Shown here piece by piece: positions 27,859-35,840 of a DNA stretch of 51,485 nucleotides. The notes below the pieces were generated by a model. That model was not told the origin of the DNA. It ran no database searches and worked only from the letters and a program-made list of their open reading frames with translations. The translations under genes were made by a program, and so were the position numbers. Source of the DNA: CAZHHH01 sp964532085 (GTDB taxonomy: Bacteria > Bacteroidota > Bacteroidia > Bacteroidales > Marinilabiliaceae); contig CAZHHH010000005.1 of the NCBI GenBank assembly GCA_964532085.1, positions 1 through 51,485 on the forward strand, written 5' to 3'. Every line of letters begins with the position of its first letter. Within the stretch, counting starts at the first letter, position 1.

Positions 27859-30800
27859 ATGAGTGAAGAAATACTAAAAGCGTTAATGCAACTGTTTGGT
27901 ATATTGACCAAACAAGACGGAGGTGTAGAATCAAATGAGACAGAATATGTTCATTCTTTTCTAAAACAGCAACTTAGCACAGATGCTGTAGAGGAATATT
28001 TTGCACTTTTCCAAAAACATTCAGCTGAAGATAAAGAAGATTCTAAGCCTGAAAGAAAAGGAAGAATACAGTTGACCTCAATGAGGGACTCTGTAAAAAT
28101 ACTTGGTATTTGTAAACGAATTAACCGACAATTAAATCGAGAACAAAAAATAGTAGTACTAATTAGATTATATGAGCTAATTAGTACTGATATGAAGATT
28201 ACAGAACAACGAAAGGCCATTATCGATACAGTGGCCGATGTGTTCAAAATCCCAAAAGATGAGGTCGAAGCTGTTGAACTTTTTGTTTTAAATAACGATC
28301 TGAAAAAGTTCAACAATCCAGACTTTATGCTTATAAATGATAATGAATATAAAGATGTCGAGCATAAATATATCCGAACAGATGGACTGGATGGAAATAT
28401 CATAATAGTAAGAATTAAAAGTGCCGACCTCTATTTTATTCGTTACACAGGAGATCAAGAAATTTTTATGAATGGTCTCCTAATTAGTAACGCACGTGTA
28501 TACTCTTTTCCAAAAGGAAGTTTTATAAGAATTCCGAAAGGAAAACCTATTTACTATACTGACGTTGCTGGATTTTATCTATCCGATGGAAATATTCCTA
28601 AAATATCGTATGAAGTTAACGATGTGCTGTTCCGTTTTAAAAATGGAGGCATCGGAATTAGAAATATTAACATCGCAGAAGAACAAGGCAGATTAATAGG
28701 AGTAATGGGTGCCTCAGGTGCTGGAAAAACTACTCTTCTTAATGTATTATCAGGTATTGAATCACCCACAGAGGGAGAGGTTTTAATTAATGGAATAAAT
28801 CTGCATACCAATAAAGATCAACTAGAGGGTGTTATTGGTCTTATTCCACAAGATGACTTATTAATAGAAGAGCTTACGGTATTTGAGAACTTATACTATA
28901 ATGCAAAACTTTGCTTTAGAGATAAAAGTGAAGATGAATTGCGAGTATTAGTTAATGATACATTACATAATCTTGGTCTTTTTGAAAGAAAAGATTTAAA
29001 AGTTGGTTCGCCGCTAAATAAAATGATTAGTGGTGGACAAAGAAAAAGATTAAATATAGCTCTTGAATTAATTAGAGAGCCAGGGATTTTATTTGTTGAT
29101 GAACCAACCTCAGGACTCTCTTCACGAGATTCTGAAAACGTGATGAATTTACTTAGAGAGTTAGCTTTAAAAGGAAAACTAATCTTTGTAGTAATTCATC
29201 AACCATCGTCGGATATTTTTAAAATGTTCGACAAGATGTTTATTCTTGATACAGGCGGTTATCCAGTTTATTATGGTAACCCAAGTGAATCATTAATCTA
29301 CTTTAAAGAGCTTGATTCGCAGATAAACTCTGATCAAGGAGAATGTAGAACGTGTGGTAACTTAAACCCAGAGTTGATTTTTAATATTATTGATGCCAGT
29401 GTAATAGATGAGTATGGTAACTATGTAAATAAACGAAAAGTTTCACCAGAAGAGTGGTATGAATATTATGAAAAAGAGAATCCTCTACCTAAGGTGAAGC
29501 GAATAAAAGAGTCACCACCAAAAAGCTTGAATATTCCATCTTGGTTTAATCAGCTTAAAATATATACATTAAGAGATTTTTATGCTAAAATTAGAAATAA
29601 ACAATATATACTTCTAAACCTTTTAGAAGCTCCATTATTGGGTTTCATTTTAGCTTATTTGATAAAATATATTGCCGACCCAACTTCAAATATCTATATC
29701 TTTAGAGAGAACGAGAACTATCCTCCGTATGTATTTATGGGGATTGTTGTAGCCCTATTTTTTGGGTTGATTATTAGTGCTGAAGAGATATTTAAAGATG
29801 CAAAGATATTAAAACGAGAATCGTTCCTAAAGCTTAGTAGGTCTAGTTATCTCGGATCAAAAATATTGATTCTCTTCATTATTTCGGCAATTCAGATGTT
29901 GTTGTTTGTTTTTGTAGGTAACTATATTCTAGGAATCAAGGATCTCTATTTTGAGTTTTGGCTAGCATTGTTCTCAATTTCAGCCTTTGCAAATATATTA
30001 GGTCTTATATTATCTGCATCGTTCAACTCAATCGTTACTATTTATATCTTAATTCCTCTTGTGATGATTCCGCAGATGGTTTTAGGAGGAGCAATGTTTA
30101 CATTTGATAAGTTGAATAAAGATTTTACAAGTGTTGATAAAGTGCCAGTAATTGCAGAGTTTATGCCGTCAAGATTTATTTATGAAGGCTTAATTGTGCA
30201 TCAATATAAACATAACAATTTTAAGAAAAACTTCTTTGAAATCGAAATGCGTGAAAGTCAGTCAGACTTTAAGCAAGTTCATTATATTCCAGAGTTGCGT
30301 AGAATATTAAATGATGTTACTATTCACGTTTTTGATGGTAAAGATATTAATGATGCTAAGTTTAAGCGTGATTTAGCATTGATTAAAAATGAGTTGAATA
30401 AAGAGCGCAAAAGAGTGCCAGATATTAAATTTGATTTGATAGATGAACTGATTCCTGATAAATTTACAGTTGCTACAGGTGAAAAAGCAGATAATTATTT
30501 AAATCAATTATTAAGTCACTATAGAGATATTTTTACTGTTGCTAACTCACAGAAAGATCAGTTTATTTCATATAATTTAAGTACTAATCCTGAAAAATTC
30601 AATCAAATAAAAGATGACTACTTTAATGAGAGTATTTCATCAATTGTAAGACGAGAGTTTGAAAAAAATAAAATATTACGTCAAGGAAATCAGCTTATTC
30701 AGATGGCTGACCCTATCTATTTGATTCCAGAACCAAGAAATAGTATAGATTTTAGGACTCATTTTTTTGCGCCAGTCAAATACTTTGGTGGAAAATTCCA

Positions 30801-30942
30801 TGAAACATTGTGGTTCAATATAGCTATGGTTTGGGTGTTGACAATATCATTATATATTGTTCTCTATTTTGACCTATTAGCTAAGGCTATACATTTTTCA
30901 AATTCATTTAAGTTCAGGAAAAAGAAACCTTTGAAAAAGTAA
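27859..30942 (+). CDS. TerB-like domain fused to ABCG-type ABC transporter
   Basis: This 1027-residue protein starts with a helical TerB-like domain (about 1-150), then a beta-rich, FHA-like segment (about 165-245). An ABC ATPase follows with Walker A GASGAGKT (284-291), signature ISGGQRKR (390-397) and Walker B LFVDEP (411-416). A CRTC pair appears at about 490. A bundle of about six membrane helices (about 590-760) resembles the ABC2/ABCG type. A long soluble insert follows, with one more helix near the C-terminus. It combines ATPase and membrane parts, so it may dimerise. It is directly downstream of the SiaC-like gene and is a candidate output of the cluster. Cargo unknown. Confidence 0.88.
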   Translation: MSEEILKALMQLFGILTKQDGGVESNETEYVHSFLKQQLSTDAVEEYFALFQKHSAEDKEDSKPERKGRIQLTSMRDSVKILGICKRINRQLNREQKIVVLIRLYELISTDMKITEQRKAIIDTVADVFKIPKDEVEAVELFVLNNDLKKFNNPDFMLINDNEYKDVEHKYIRTDGLDGNIIIVRIKSADLYFIRYTGDQEIFMNGLLISNARVYSFPKGSFIRIPKGKPIYYTDVAGFYLSDGNIPKISYEVNDVLFRFKNGGIGIRNINIAEEQGRLIGVMGASGAGKTTLLNVLSGIESPTEGEVLINGINLHTNKDQLEGVIGLIPQDDLLIEELTVFENLYYNAKLCFRDKSEDELRVLVNDTLHNLGLFERKDLKVGSPLNKMISGGQRKRLNIALELIREPGILFVDEPTSGLSSRDSENVMNLLRELALKGKLIFVVIHQPSSDIFKMFDKMFILDTGGYPVYYGNPSESLIYFKELDSQINSDQGECRTCGNLNPELIFNIIDASVIDEYGNYVNKRKVSPEEWYEYYEKENPLPKVKRIKESPPKSLNIPSWFNQLKIYTLRDFYAKIRNKQYILLNLLEAPLLGFILAYLIKYIADPTSNIYIFRENENYPPYVFMGIVVALFFGLIISAEEIFKDAKILKRESFLKLSRSSYLGSKILILFIISAIQMLLFVFVGNYILGIKDLYFEFWLALFSISAFANILGLILSASFNSIVTIYILIPLVMIPQMVLGGAMFTFDKLNKDFTSVDKVPVIAEFMPSRFIYEGLIVHQYKHNNFKKNFFEIEMRESQSDFKQVHYIPELRRILNDVTIHVFDGKDINDAKFKRDLALIKNELNKERKRVPDIKFDLIDELIPDKFTVATGEKADNYLNQLLSHYRDIFTVANSQKDQFISYNLSTNPEKFNQIKDDYFNESISSIVRREFEKNKILRQGNQLIQMADPIYLIPEPRNSIDFRTHFFAPVKYFGGKFHETLWFNIAMVWVLTISLYIVLYFDLLAKAIHFSNSFKFRKKKPLKK

Positions 30943-30987
30943 ATAGTATAACATATTTACAGTTTAATATTACCAAAAAGTAAAATC

Positions 30988-31908
30988 ATGATTAAGAACA
31001 TTATTTTTTCTCTTTTAATAATAGTCGGTTTACAATTTGTAACTAGTTGTTCTGGCTGTTCAGAAAATCAAAAATCTAAAAATGATAATGCATTATCATT
31101 ACCAGATTCACTAATTACCGATGCTCCTTTGAAGCTGTCGGAAGATATTATGAGCGAAGTGATAGGAAATATCTCTTCTCCAGTTGAAATGGCAGGTTTA
31201 TTTAAATCATCAGGTGTAGACTTTACAGAACGTATTTTAAATAATCCTGACAATGTAAGCAAATATGAAACAAGCTTTAAGCGTGCATTAAACTTAGGTG
31301 TTTTTAGTGCAGACTTGGGTTATATCAATACATTTGATAAAACTAATATTGTAATTTCATATTTAATGGCTGTTAAAAATTTAGCAGATGGAATACGTGT
31401 AGGTCAGTTTTTTGACTTTAATGCACTTCACAGAATGGCTACAAGTTCTGCAAATCTTGACACATTAATGGAGATGTCAGTTACTAGTTTTAACAAAATG
31501 GACTCATACTTGAGAGACCAAAATAGAAGTAACGTTAGTTCACTTATTATTACTGGTGCGTGGATAGAAGGATTATACATTGCAGCAAATGTTGTTAAAG
31601 AAACTAAGGATAACGATTTAGCAATTAGAATTGCTGAACAAAAGCACATTATTAATATTTTAGAAATTATTCTTAGCAACTATATAAATGAGCCAAACTT
31701 TGCTGATTTGGTTAATGATATGGGAAGGCTAAAGGCTGCATATTCTAACATTAAGATTACCACAGAGCTTGGTGAACCACAGCGTATTGAAAAGGATGGC
31801 ATTCTTATTGTAGTACAAGATGAAATTAGTGTTGTTAACTACACTGACGAAGATTTACAAAATATAATCGAAGTTATTAACGATATGAGAAATAAAATCG
31901 TTCAATAA
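30988..31908 (+). CDS. Lipoprotein of unknown function, paralogue of 34908-35738
   Basis: This 306-residue protein has a lipoprotein signal with lipobox VTSC (Cys21). The mature part is helical. It shares motifs with the minus-strand lipoprotein at 34908-35738: ALNLGVFSADLGY (100-112), GAWIEGLYI (190-198) and a following AEQK. I do not recognise a named family. Its place 45 bp after the ABC transporter gene suggests it works with that transporter or with the signalling cluster on the outer side. Confidence 0.75.
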   Translation: MIKNIIFSLLIIVGLQFVTSCSGCSENQKSKNDNALSLPDSLITDAPLKLSEDIMSEVIGNISSPVEMAGLFKSSGVDFTERILNNPDNVSKYETSFKRALNLGVFSADLGYINTFDKTNIVISYLMAVKNLADGIRVGQFFDFNALHRMATSSANLDTLMEMSVTSFNKMDSYLRDQNRSNVSSLIITGAWIEGLYIAANVVKETKDNDLAIRIAEQKHIINILEIILSNYINEPNFADLVNDMGRLKAAYSNIKITTELGEPQRIEKDGILIVVQDEISVVNYTDEDLQNIIEVINDMRNKIVQ

Positions 31909-31957
31909 TAGATAATTTTGATTTTAAATAAAAAAAAGTATATTTTCGTAACCATAA

Positions 31958-31976
31958 TATGTTTGCTTTAAGCAAA
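31958..31976 (+). promoter_or_regulatory. -7 box overlapping a 15-bp palindrome
   Basis: TATGTTTG at 31958-31965 matches TAnnTTTG, 31 bp before the next ATG. It overlaps TTTGCTTTAAGCAAA (31962-31976), a perfect 7+1+7 palindrome. Such an overlap would suit a repressor operator. There is no clear -33 TTG at the usual distance. Confidence 0.45.
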
Positions 31977-31996
31977 TAACCATTAAATTGAAGATA

Positions 31997-32452
31997 ATGA
32001 AAAAGGTAATTTTAAGTTTGATATTTACACTTGCAATAGCATCTTTTTCTGTTTCAGCTCAATGTGGAGATGAAATAAAGAAAAGAGCTCTGCAAGAAAT
32101 GGGAAATAGCCAATATATAAAAGACTATTCTGTTGAAATAATCAAAAATCACGGAGAGTTAAAAACTGGACAAATTAAGTTTAATGTAATTCTAAATAGT
32201 AGGAATCATTATAGATTTAATGTTGTCAATGGAAGAGCAAACTCTGATGATATCATTATGCAACTTTATGATAAAGACAGATTAGTGGCAAGTAATTACG
32301 ATAGTGGAAAAATGTATAGAGCTGTCGATTTTATTTGTAGAGCAACTAAGGTTTATCAATTGGTCTTTTCATTTAGAGGTGGTGAGGAAGGTTGTGCAGA
32401 GGCTATATTGTCTCTAGTTAAGCAATATAGTGAAGGAGAAATGGGTTTTTAA
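31997..32452 (+). CDS. Small secreted protein of unknown function
   Basis: Taken from the ATG at 31997, after two non-ATG codons, this 151-residue protein has a signal peptide (MKKVILSLIFTLAIASFSVS, cut near AQ). The mature part has three cysteines and a beta-rich look, including FNVILNSRNHYRF, IIMQLYDKDRLVASNY and VYQLVFSFRGG, suggestive of a small beta-sandwich. I do not recognise a family. It is the last gene of the plus-strand run and ends at a strong terminator. It may have its own promoter just upstream. Confidence 0.7.
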   Translation: MKKVILSLIFTLAIASFSVSAQCGDEIKKRALQEMGNSQYIKDYSVEIIKNHGELKTGQIKFNVILNSRNHYRFNVVNGRANSDDIIMQLYDKDRLVASNYDSGKMYRAVDFICRATKVYQLVFSFRGGEEGCAEAILSLVKQYSEGEMGF

Positions 32453-32473
32453 TGTAAATTAAAATATTTTCAT

Positions 32474-32514
32474 AAAAAAGATAGTACATTATTATAGTGT
32501 ACTATCTTTTTTTT
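32474..32514. terminator. Bidirectional terminator after the signalling cluster
   Basis: GATAGTACA at 32480-32488 pairs with TGTACTATC at 32498-32506, flanked by A6 on the left and T8 on the right. The A/T runs let it act on both strands. It covers the stop codon of the convergent tadA gene at 32502-32504. Confidence 0.85.
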
Positions 32515-32957
32515 GAAAAAAATTCTTTCAAAATATTACTACACTCCTCTTCTAATATACCAGAAGTAATCTTCGTTTTTTTGTGTAAAGCATTTGGGGC
32601 ATTTTTATTATATCCTCGTGTTTCATCTTTGGCACCATAAACCACTCTCCCTATTTGCGCCCATTGTAATGCTCCAGAACACATTACACAAGGCTCTAAT
32701 GTAATGTAGATTGTGCATTCTGGAAGATATTTTCCTCCTAAATATTCAGCAGCAGAGCTAATTGCTAATATTTCTGCGTGTGCTGTTACATCATTCAGAG
32801 TTTCCACAAGATTATGAGCTTTAGCCACAATTTTGTTATTACAAACAACAATAGCACCTACTGGAATTTCCCCTTTGTCAAAAGCTATTTGTGCTTCATC
32901 AAAAGCTTTTTTCATAAAATATTCATCAGAAAAAGTAATATTTTGTGTCATAAACAT
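32502..32957 (-). CDS. tadA: tRNA-specific adenosine deaminase
   Basis: The 151-residue zinc enzyme should convert adenosine 34 to inosine in tRNA-Arg(ACG). The deaminase motifs are AHAEI (His60, catalytic Glu62) and LEPCVMC (Cys90, Cys93). Length is typical. The start could instead be the second Met at 32951. It converges with the signalling cluster and diverges from aspS. Confidence 0.92.
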   Translation of the reverse strand: MFMTQNITFSDEYFMKKAFDEAQIAFDKGEIPVGAIVVCNNKIVAKAHNLVETLNDVTAHAEILAISSAAEYLGGKYLPECTIYITLEPCVMCSGALQWAQIGRVVYGAKDETRGYNKNAPNALHKKTKITSGILEEECSNILKEFFSKKR

Positions 32958-33021
32958 TTATTTGAAAAAATTTTTAAATTTAATTGTGAGCATTTGAGTA
33001 TTCTATTAACTATTTTCTTTA

Positions 33022-33056
33022 TATTTTTGTCATTTCAATATAATAAAACAAATTTA
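33022..33056. promoter_or_regulatory. Possible divergent -7 boxes between tadA and aspS
   Basis: TATTTTTG at 33022-33029 matches TAnnTTTG for aspS, with a TTG at 32994-32996 (25-bp spacing, somewhat long). On the other strand 33049-33056 reads TAAATTTG and could serve tadA. The region is AT-rich, so chance matches are possible. Confidence 0.35.
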
Positions 33057-33080
33057 GTATAAAATATATAGACAATCATA

Positions 33081-34838
33081 ATGTATAGAACTCATAATTG
33101 TGGTGAATTAAGACTTTCGAACTTAGATGAAACAGTAACTCTTGCTGGCTGGGTGCAGCGTGTAAGAGATTTAGGAAGTATGACCTTTATAGACTTAAGG
33201 GATAGATACGGAATTACTCAATTAATGGTAAATGAAGATTCTGACAAAGAGCTATTATCGGTAGTTGAGGATTTAGGTAGAGAGTTTGTAATTCAAGTTG
33301 AAGGTGTTGTTGCAGAAAGAAGCAGTAAAAATAAAAATATTCCAACAGGTGATATAGAGATTTTGATTAAGGATATTGTAGTTCTTAATGGCTCTGTTAA
33401 TCCTCCTTTTACCATTGAAGACAATACAGACGGAGGTGATGAGCTTAGAATGAAATATCGCTATTTAGATATTAGAAGAAATCCTGTTAGAAAAAACTTA
33501 GAGTTAAGACATAAAATAGGCTTTCATATTAGAAAATATCTTGATGCATTAGACTTTTTAGAAATTGAAACCCCATTTTTAATTAAATCTACTCCTGAAG
33601 GTGCACGTGACTTTGTTGTGCCATCAAGAGTTCATCCAGGTGAGTTTTATGCTCTTCCTCAATCACCACAAGTTTTTAAGCAGTTGTTAATGGTTGGTGG
33701 ATATGATAGATATTTTCAAATTGTAAAATGCTTTAGAGATGAAGATTTAAGAGCAGACAGACAGCCTGAGTTTACACAAATTGATTGTGAAATGGCGTTT
33801 GTTAATCAAGATGATATTCTATCTACATTTGAAGGTTTAGTAAAATCGCTTTTTAAAGAGATAAAAGGCTTAGATTTTTCTGATGATTTTCCGCGAATGC
33901 CGTACGAAGAAGCTATGAGCAAATATGGTTCTGATAAGCCAGATATACGTTTTGCTATGGAAATAAACGAAATTAGCGATATTGTTAAAGGCAAAGATTT
34001 CAAAGTATTTGATGATGCAGAGTATATTGGTGCAATTAATGTAACAGGAGCAGCAGTTTTTACTCGCAGACAAATTGACCAATTAACTGATTACGTACGC
34101 AGACCACAAATCGGAGCAACAGGTTTAATTTTTGCCCGACATAATGAAGATGGTACAATAAAATCGTCTGTTGATAAATTCTTTAATGAAGAGGAATTGC
34201 AAAAGTGGTCAGAGAAATTAAACTCTAAACCAGGCGACTTGATGCTTGTTATGGCAGGTGAACGTAGTAAAACATTAAATGCTTTAGGCGAATTAAGACT
34301 CCACGTTGCAGATATTCTAGAGTTAAGAGATAAGGATGTTTTTGCACCATTATGGGTTGTAGATTTCCCTCTTTTAGAGTGGGATGAAGAGACTAAAAGA
34401 TATTATGCTATGCACCATCCGTTTACATCGCCAAAGATAACGGATGCTCATATGCTTGATGTGGACCCGAAAAATGTCCGCGCAGATGCTTATGATTTGG
34501 TGATTAACGGTGTTGAAATTGGTGGTGGTTCAATCAGAATTCACGATGAGGTGTTGCAGCAAAAGGTGTTCAAAACTCTAGGTTTCACTGAAGAAGAGGC
34601 AAATTCACAGTTCGGATTTTTACTAAATGCGTTTAAATATGGTGCGCCTCCCCACGGTGGTGTAGCATTTGGATTTGATAGATTAGTTTCTCTCTTTGCA
34701 GGCATTGATTCAATTCGTGATGTTATTGCATTCCCTAAAAATAATGCAGCAAAAGATTTAATGATAGAGTCTCCTTCGCCAATTCATTCTGACCAATTGG
34801 ATGAGTTGAGAATTAAAATAGTTAAGGAAGAGGAGTAA
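33081..34838 (+). CDS. aspS: Aspartyl-tRNA synthetase
   Basis: The 585-residue class II enzyme charges tRNA-Asp. It has the N-terminal anticodon-binding OB domain (WVQRVRDLGSMTFIDLRDR, about 25-43), the motif 2 region CFRDEDLRADRQPEFTQID, the bacterial GAD insertion domain (about 280-410), and motif 3 around GVAFGFDRL. Length and insertion are those of bacterial-type AspRS. A strong hairpin terminator follows at 34854. Confidence 0.96.
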   Translation: MYRTHNCGELRLSNLDETVTLAGWVQRVRDLGSMTFIDLRDRYGITQLMVNEDSDKELLSVVEDLGREFVIQVEGVVAERSSKNKNIPTGDIEILIKDIVVLNGSVNPPFTIEDNTDGGDELRMKYRYLDIRRNPVRKNLELRHKIGFHIRKYLDALDFLEIETPFLIKSTPEGARDFVVPSRVHPGEFYALPQSPQVFKQLLMVGGYDRYFQIVKCFRDEDLRADRQPEFTQIDCEMAFVNQDDILSTFEGLVKSLFKEIKGLDFSDDFPRMPYEEAMSKYGSDKPDIRFAMEINEISDIVKGKDFKVFDDAEYIGAINVTGAAVFTRRQIDQLTDYVRRPQIGATGLIFARHNEDGTIKSSVDKFFNEEELQKWSEKLNSKPGDLMLVMAGERSKTLNALGELRLHVADILELRDKDVFAPLWVVDFPLLEWDEETKRYYAMHHPFTSPKITDAHMLDVDPKNVRADAYDLVINGVEIGGGSIRIHDEVLQQKVFKTLGFTEEEANSQFGFLLNAFKYGAPPHGGVAFGFDRLVSLFAGIDSIRDVIAFPKNNAAKDLMIESPSPIHSDQLDELRIKIVKEEE

Positions 34839-34853
34839 GAAATATAAAAAGAT

Positions 34854-34889
34854 AAAAAAAGAGCGAGTTTTCAAAATCTCGCTCTTTTT
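34854..34889. terminator. Bidirectional terminator between aspS and a lipoprotein gene
   Basis: GAGCGAG at 34861-34867 pairs with CTCGCTC at 34878-34884, with A7 before and T5 after. It lies between convergent genes and should stop transcription from both sides. Confidence 0.85.
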
Positions 34890-34907
34890 CATTCATTCAA
34901 TTTTCTT

Positions 34908-35738
34908 TTATTGAATAATTTCTTCTCTTATGCTGTATATACTAGCTTTTATTTCATTAAGCTGATTTTCTGTAATAGCACCATCCTCGATAGAATCATA
35001 AAGTGCTTTAAGAGGCTTTAGAAGTTTTAAAGTCTCTGCAGTTGCATCATCTTCTTTAGTAACTTTTAGAAGCTCAACAAGTTTATTTAACGATGCTTTT
35101 TGCTCCATTACTAATTTCACCATCTCTTTGTCATTATATGTATCTTCAGAGATGTGCGTAATAATATAAAGTCCTTCAACCCACGCGCCAGCAACAATAA
35201 GCATTGATACTTCACTTCTTCCATTCTTGTTTAGAAACTCATAAGTATCATAGAATGTATTTGTAATTAACTCAGTTAATTTCTCTTTATCATCTTGATT
35301 GTTTTCAATTTGCTTGATAATATTAGCATCAATAGCAGCTGAAATATTCAGTGCATCAATTAATATTTTTGACACATTTATATAATCAGTTGTTGCTTGT
35401 TTTTGGTTATATGTGCTAGCATAACTCAAGTCTGCACTATATATACCAAGATTTAAAGCTTTTGATTTTTCTGTCAAATATCTTTTAACATTTGTAGTTT
35501 CATTAGAAAGCGTTAAAATATATGCAGCACCAATCTCATTAAGCATTTCTGTAACTTCAAAGCTTGTTGGTAGTGGATAAACGAATTCACGAACATCCTC
35601 TGATATTTTATCTTTGTCTATACTAACAGAAGTTTTATTCTGTGAACCAGACTTTTGTGCAGGTTTGCAAGAGGGGAAAAATAATACAGCTATAAGTATT
35701 ATTGCTAATAAGTTTTTAAAAATATTTCCTTTTTTCAT
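34908..35738 (-). CDS. Lipoprotein of unknown function, paralogue of 30988-31908
   Basis: The 276-residue protein has a signal with FFPSC (Cys24), a slightly atypical lipobox. It shares with the cluster lipoprotein the motifs ALNLGIYSADLSY (94-106) and GAWVEGLYI (184-192), and the general helical layout, including MEQKASLNKL. It sits between aspS and recJ, away from the signalling genes and on the other strand. The family is not one I can name. Two divergent copies within 5 kb suggest a role worth pairing. Confidence 0.75.
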   Translation of the reverse strand: MKKGNIFKNLLAIILIAVLFFPSCKPAQKSGSQNKTSVSIDKDKISEDVREFVYPLPTSFEVTEMLNEIGAAYILTLSNETTNVKRYLTEKSKALNLGIYSADLSYASTYNQKQATTDYINVSKILIDALNISAAIDANIIKQIENNQDDKEKLTELITNTFYDTYEFLNKNGRSEVSMLIVAGAWVEGLYIITHISEDTYNDKEMVKLVMEQKASLNKLVELLKVTKEDDATAETLKLLKPLKALYDSIEDGAITENQLNEIKASIYSIREEIIQ

Positions 35739-35782
35739 TTTAAATGGTTTTGTAGGATATAATTAAATATTTAATTCTTGTA

Positions 35783-35790
35783 CAAATATA
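35783..35790 (-). promoter_or_regulatory. -7 box for the minus-strand lipoprotein
   Basis: Read on the minus strand, the sequence is TATATTTG, matching TAnnTTTG, 44 bp before the ATG at 35738. The -33 region has only TTTTC, not TTG. Confidence 0.4.
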
Positions 35791-35840
35791 ATGAATCTAT
35801 TGGTTGAAAATTATTTATTCTCACTAAAATTATTCTCTTT

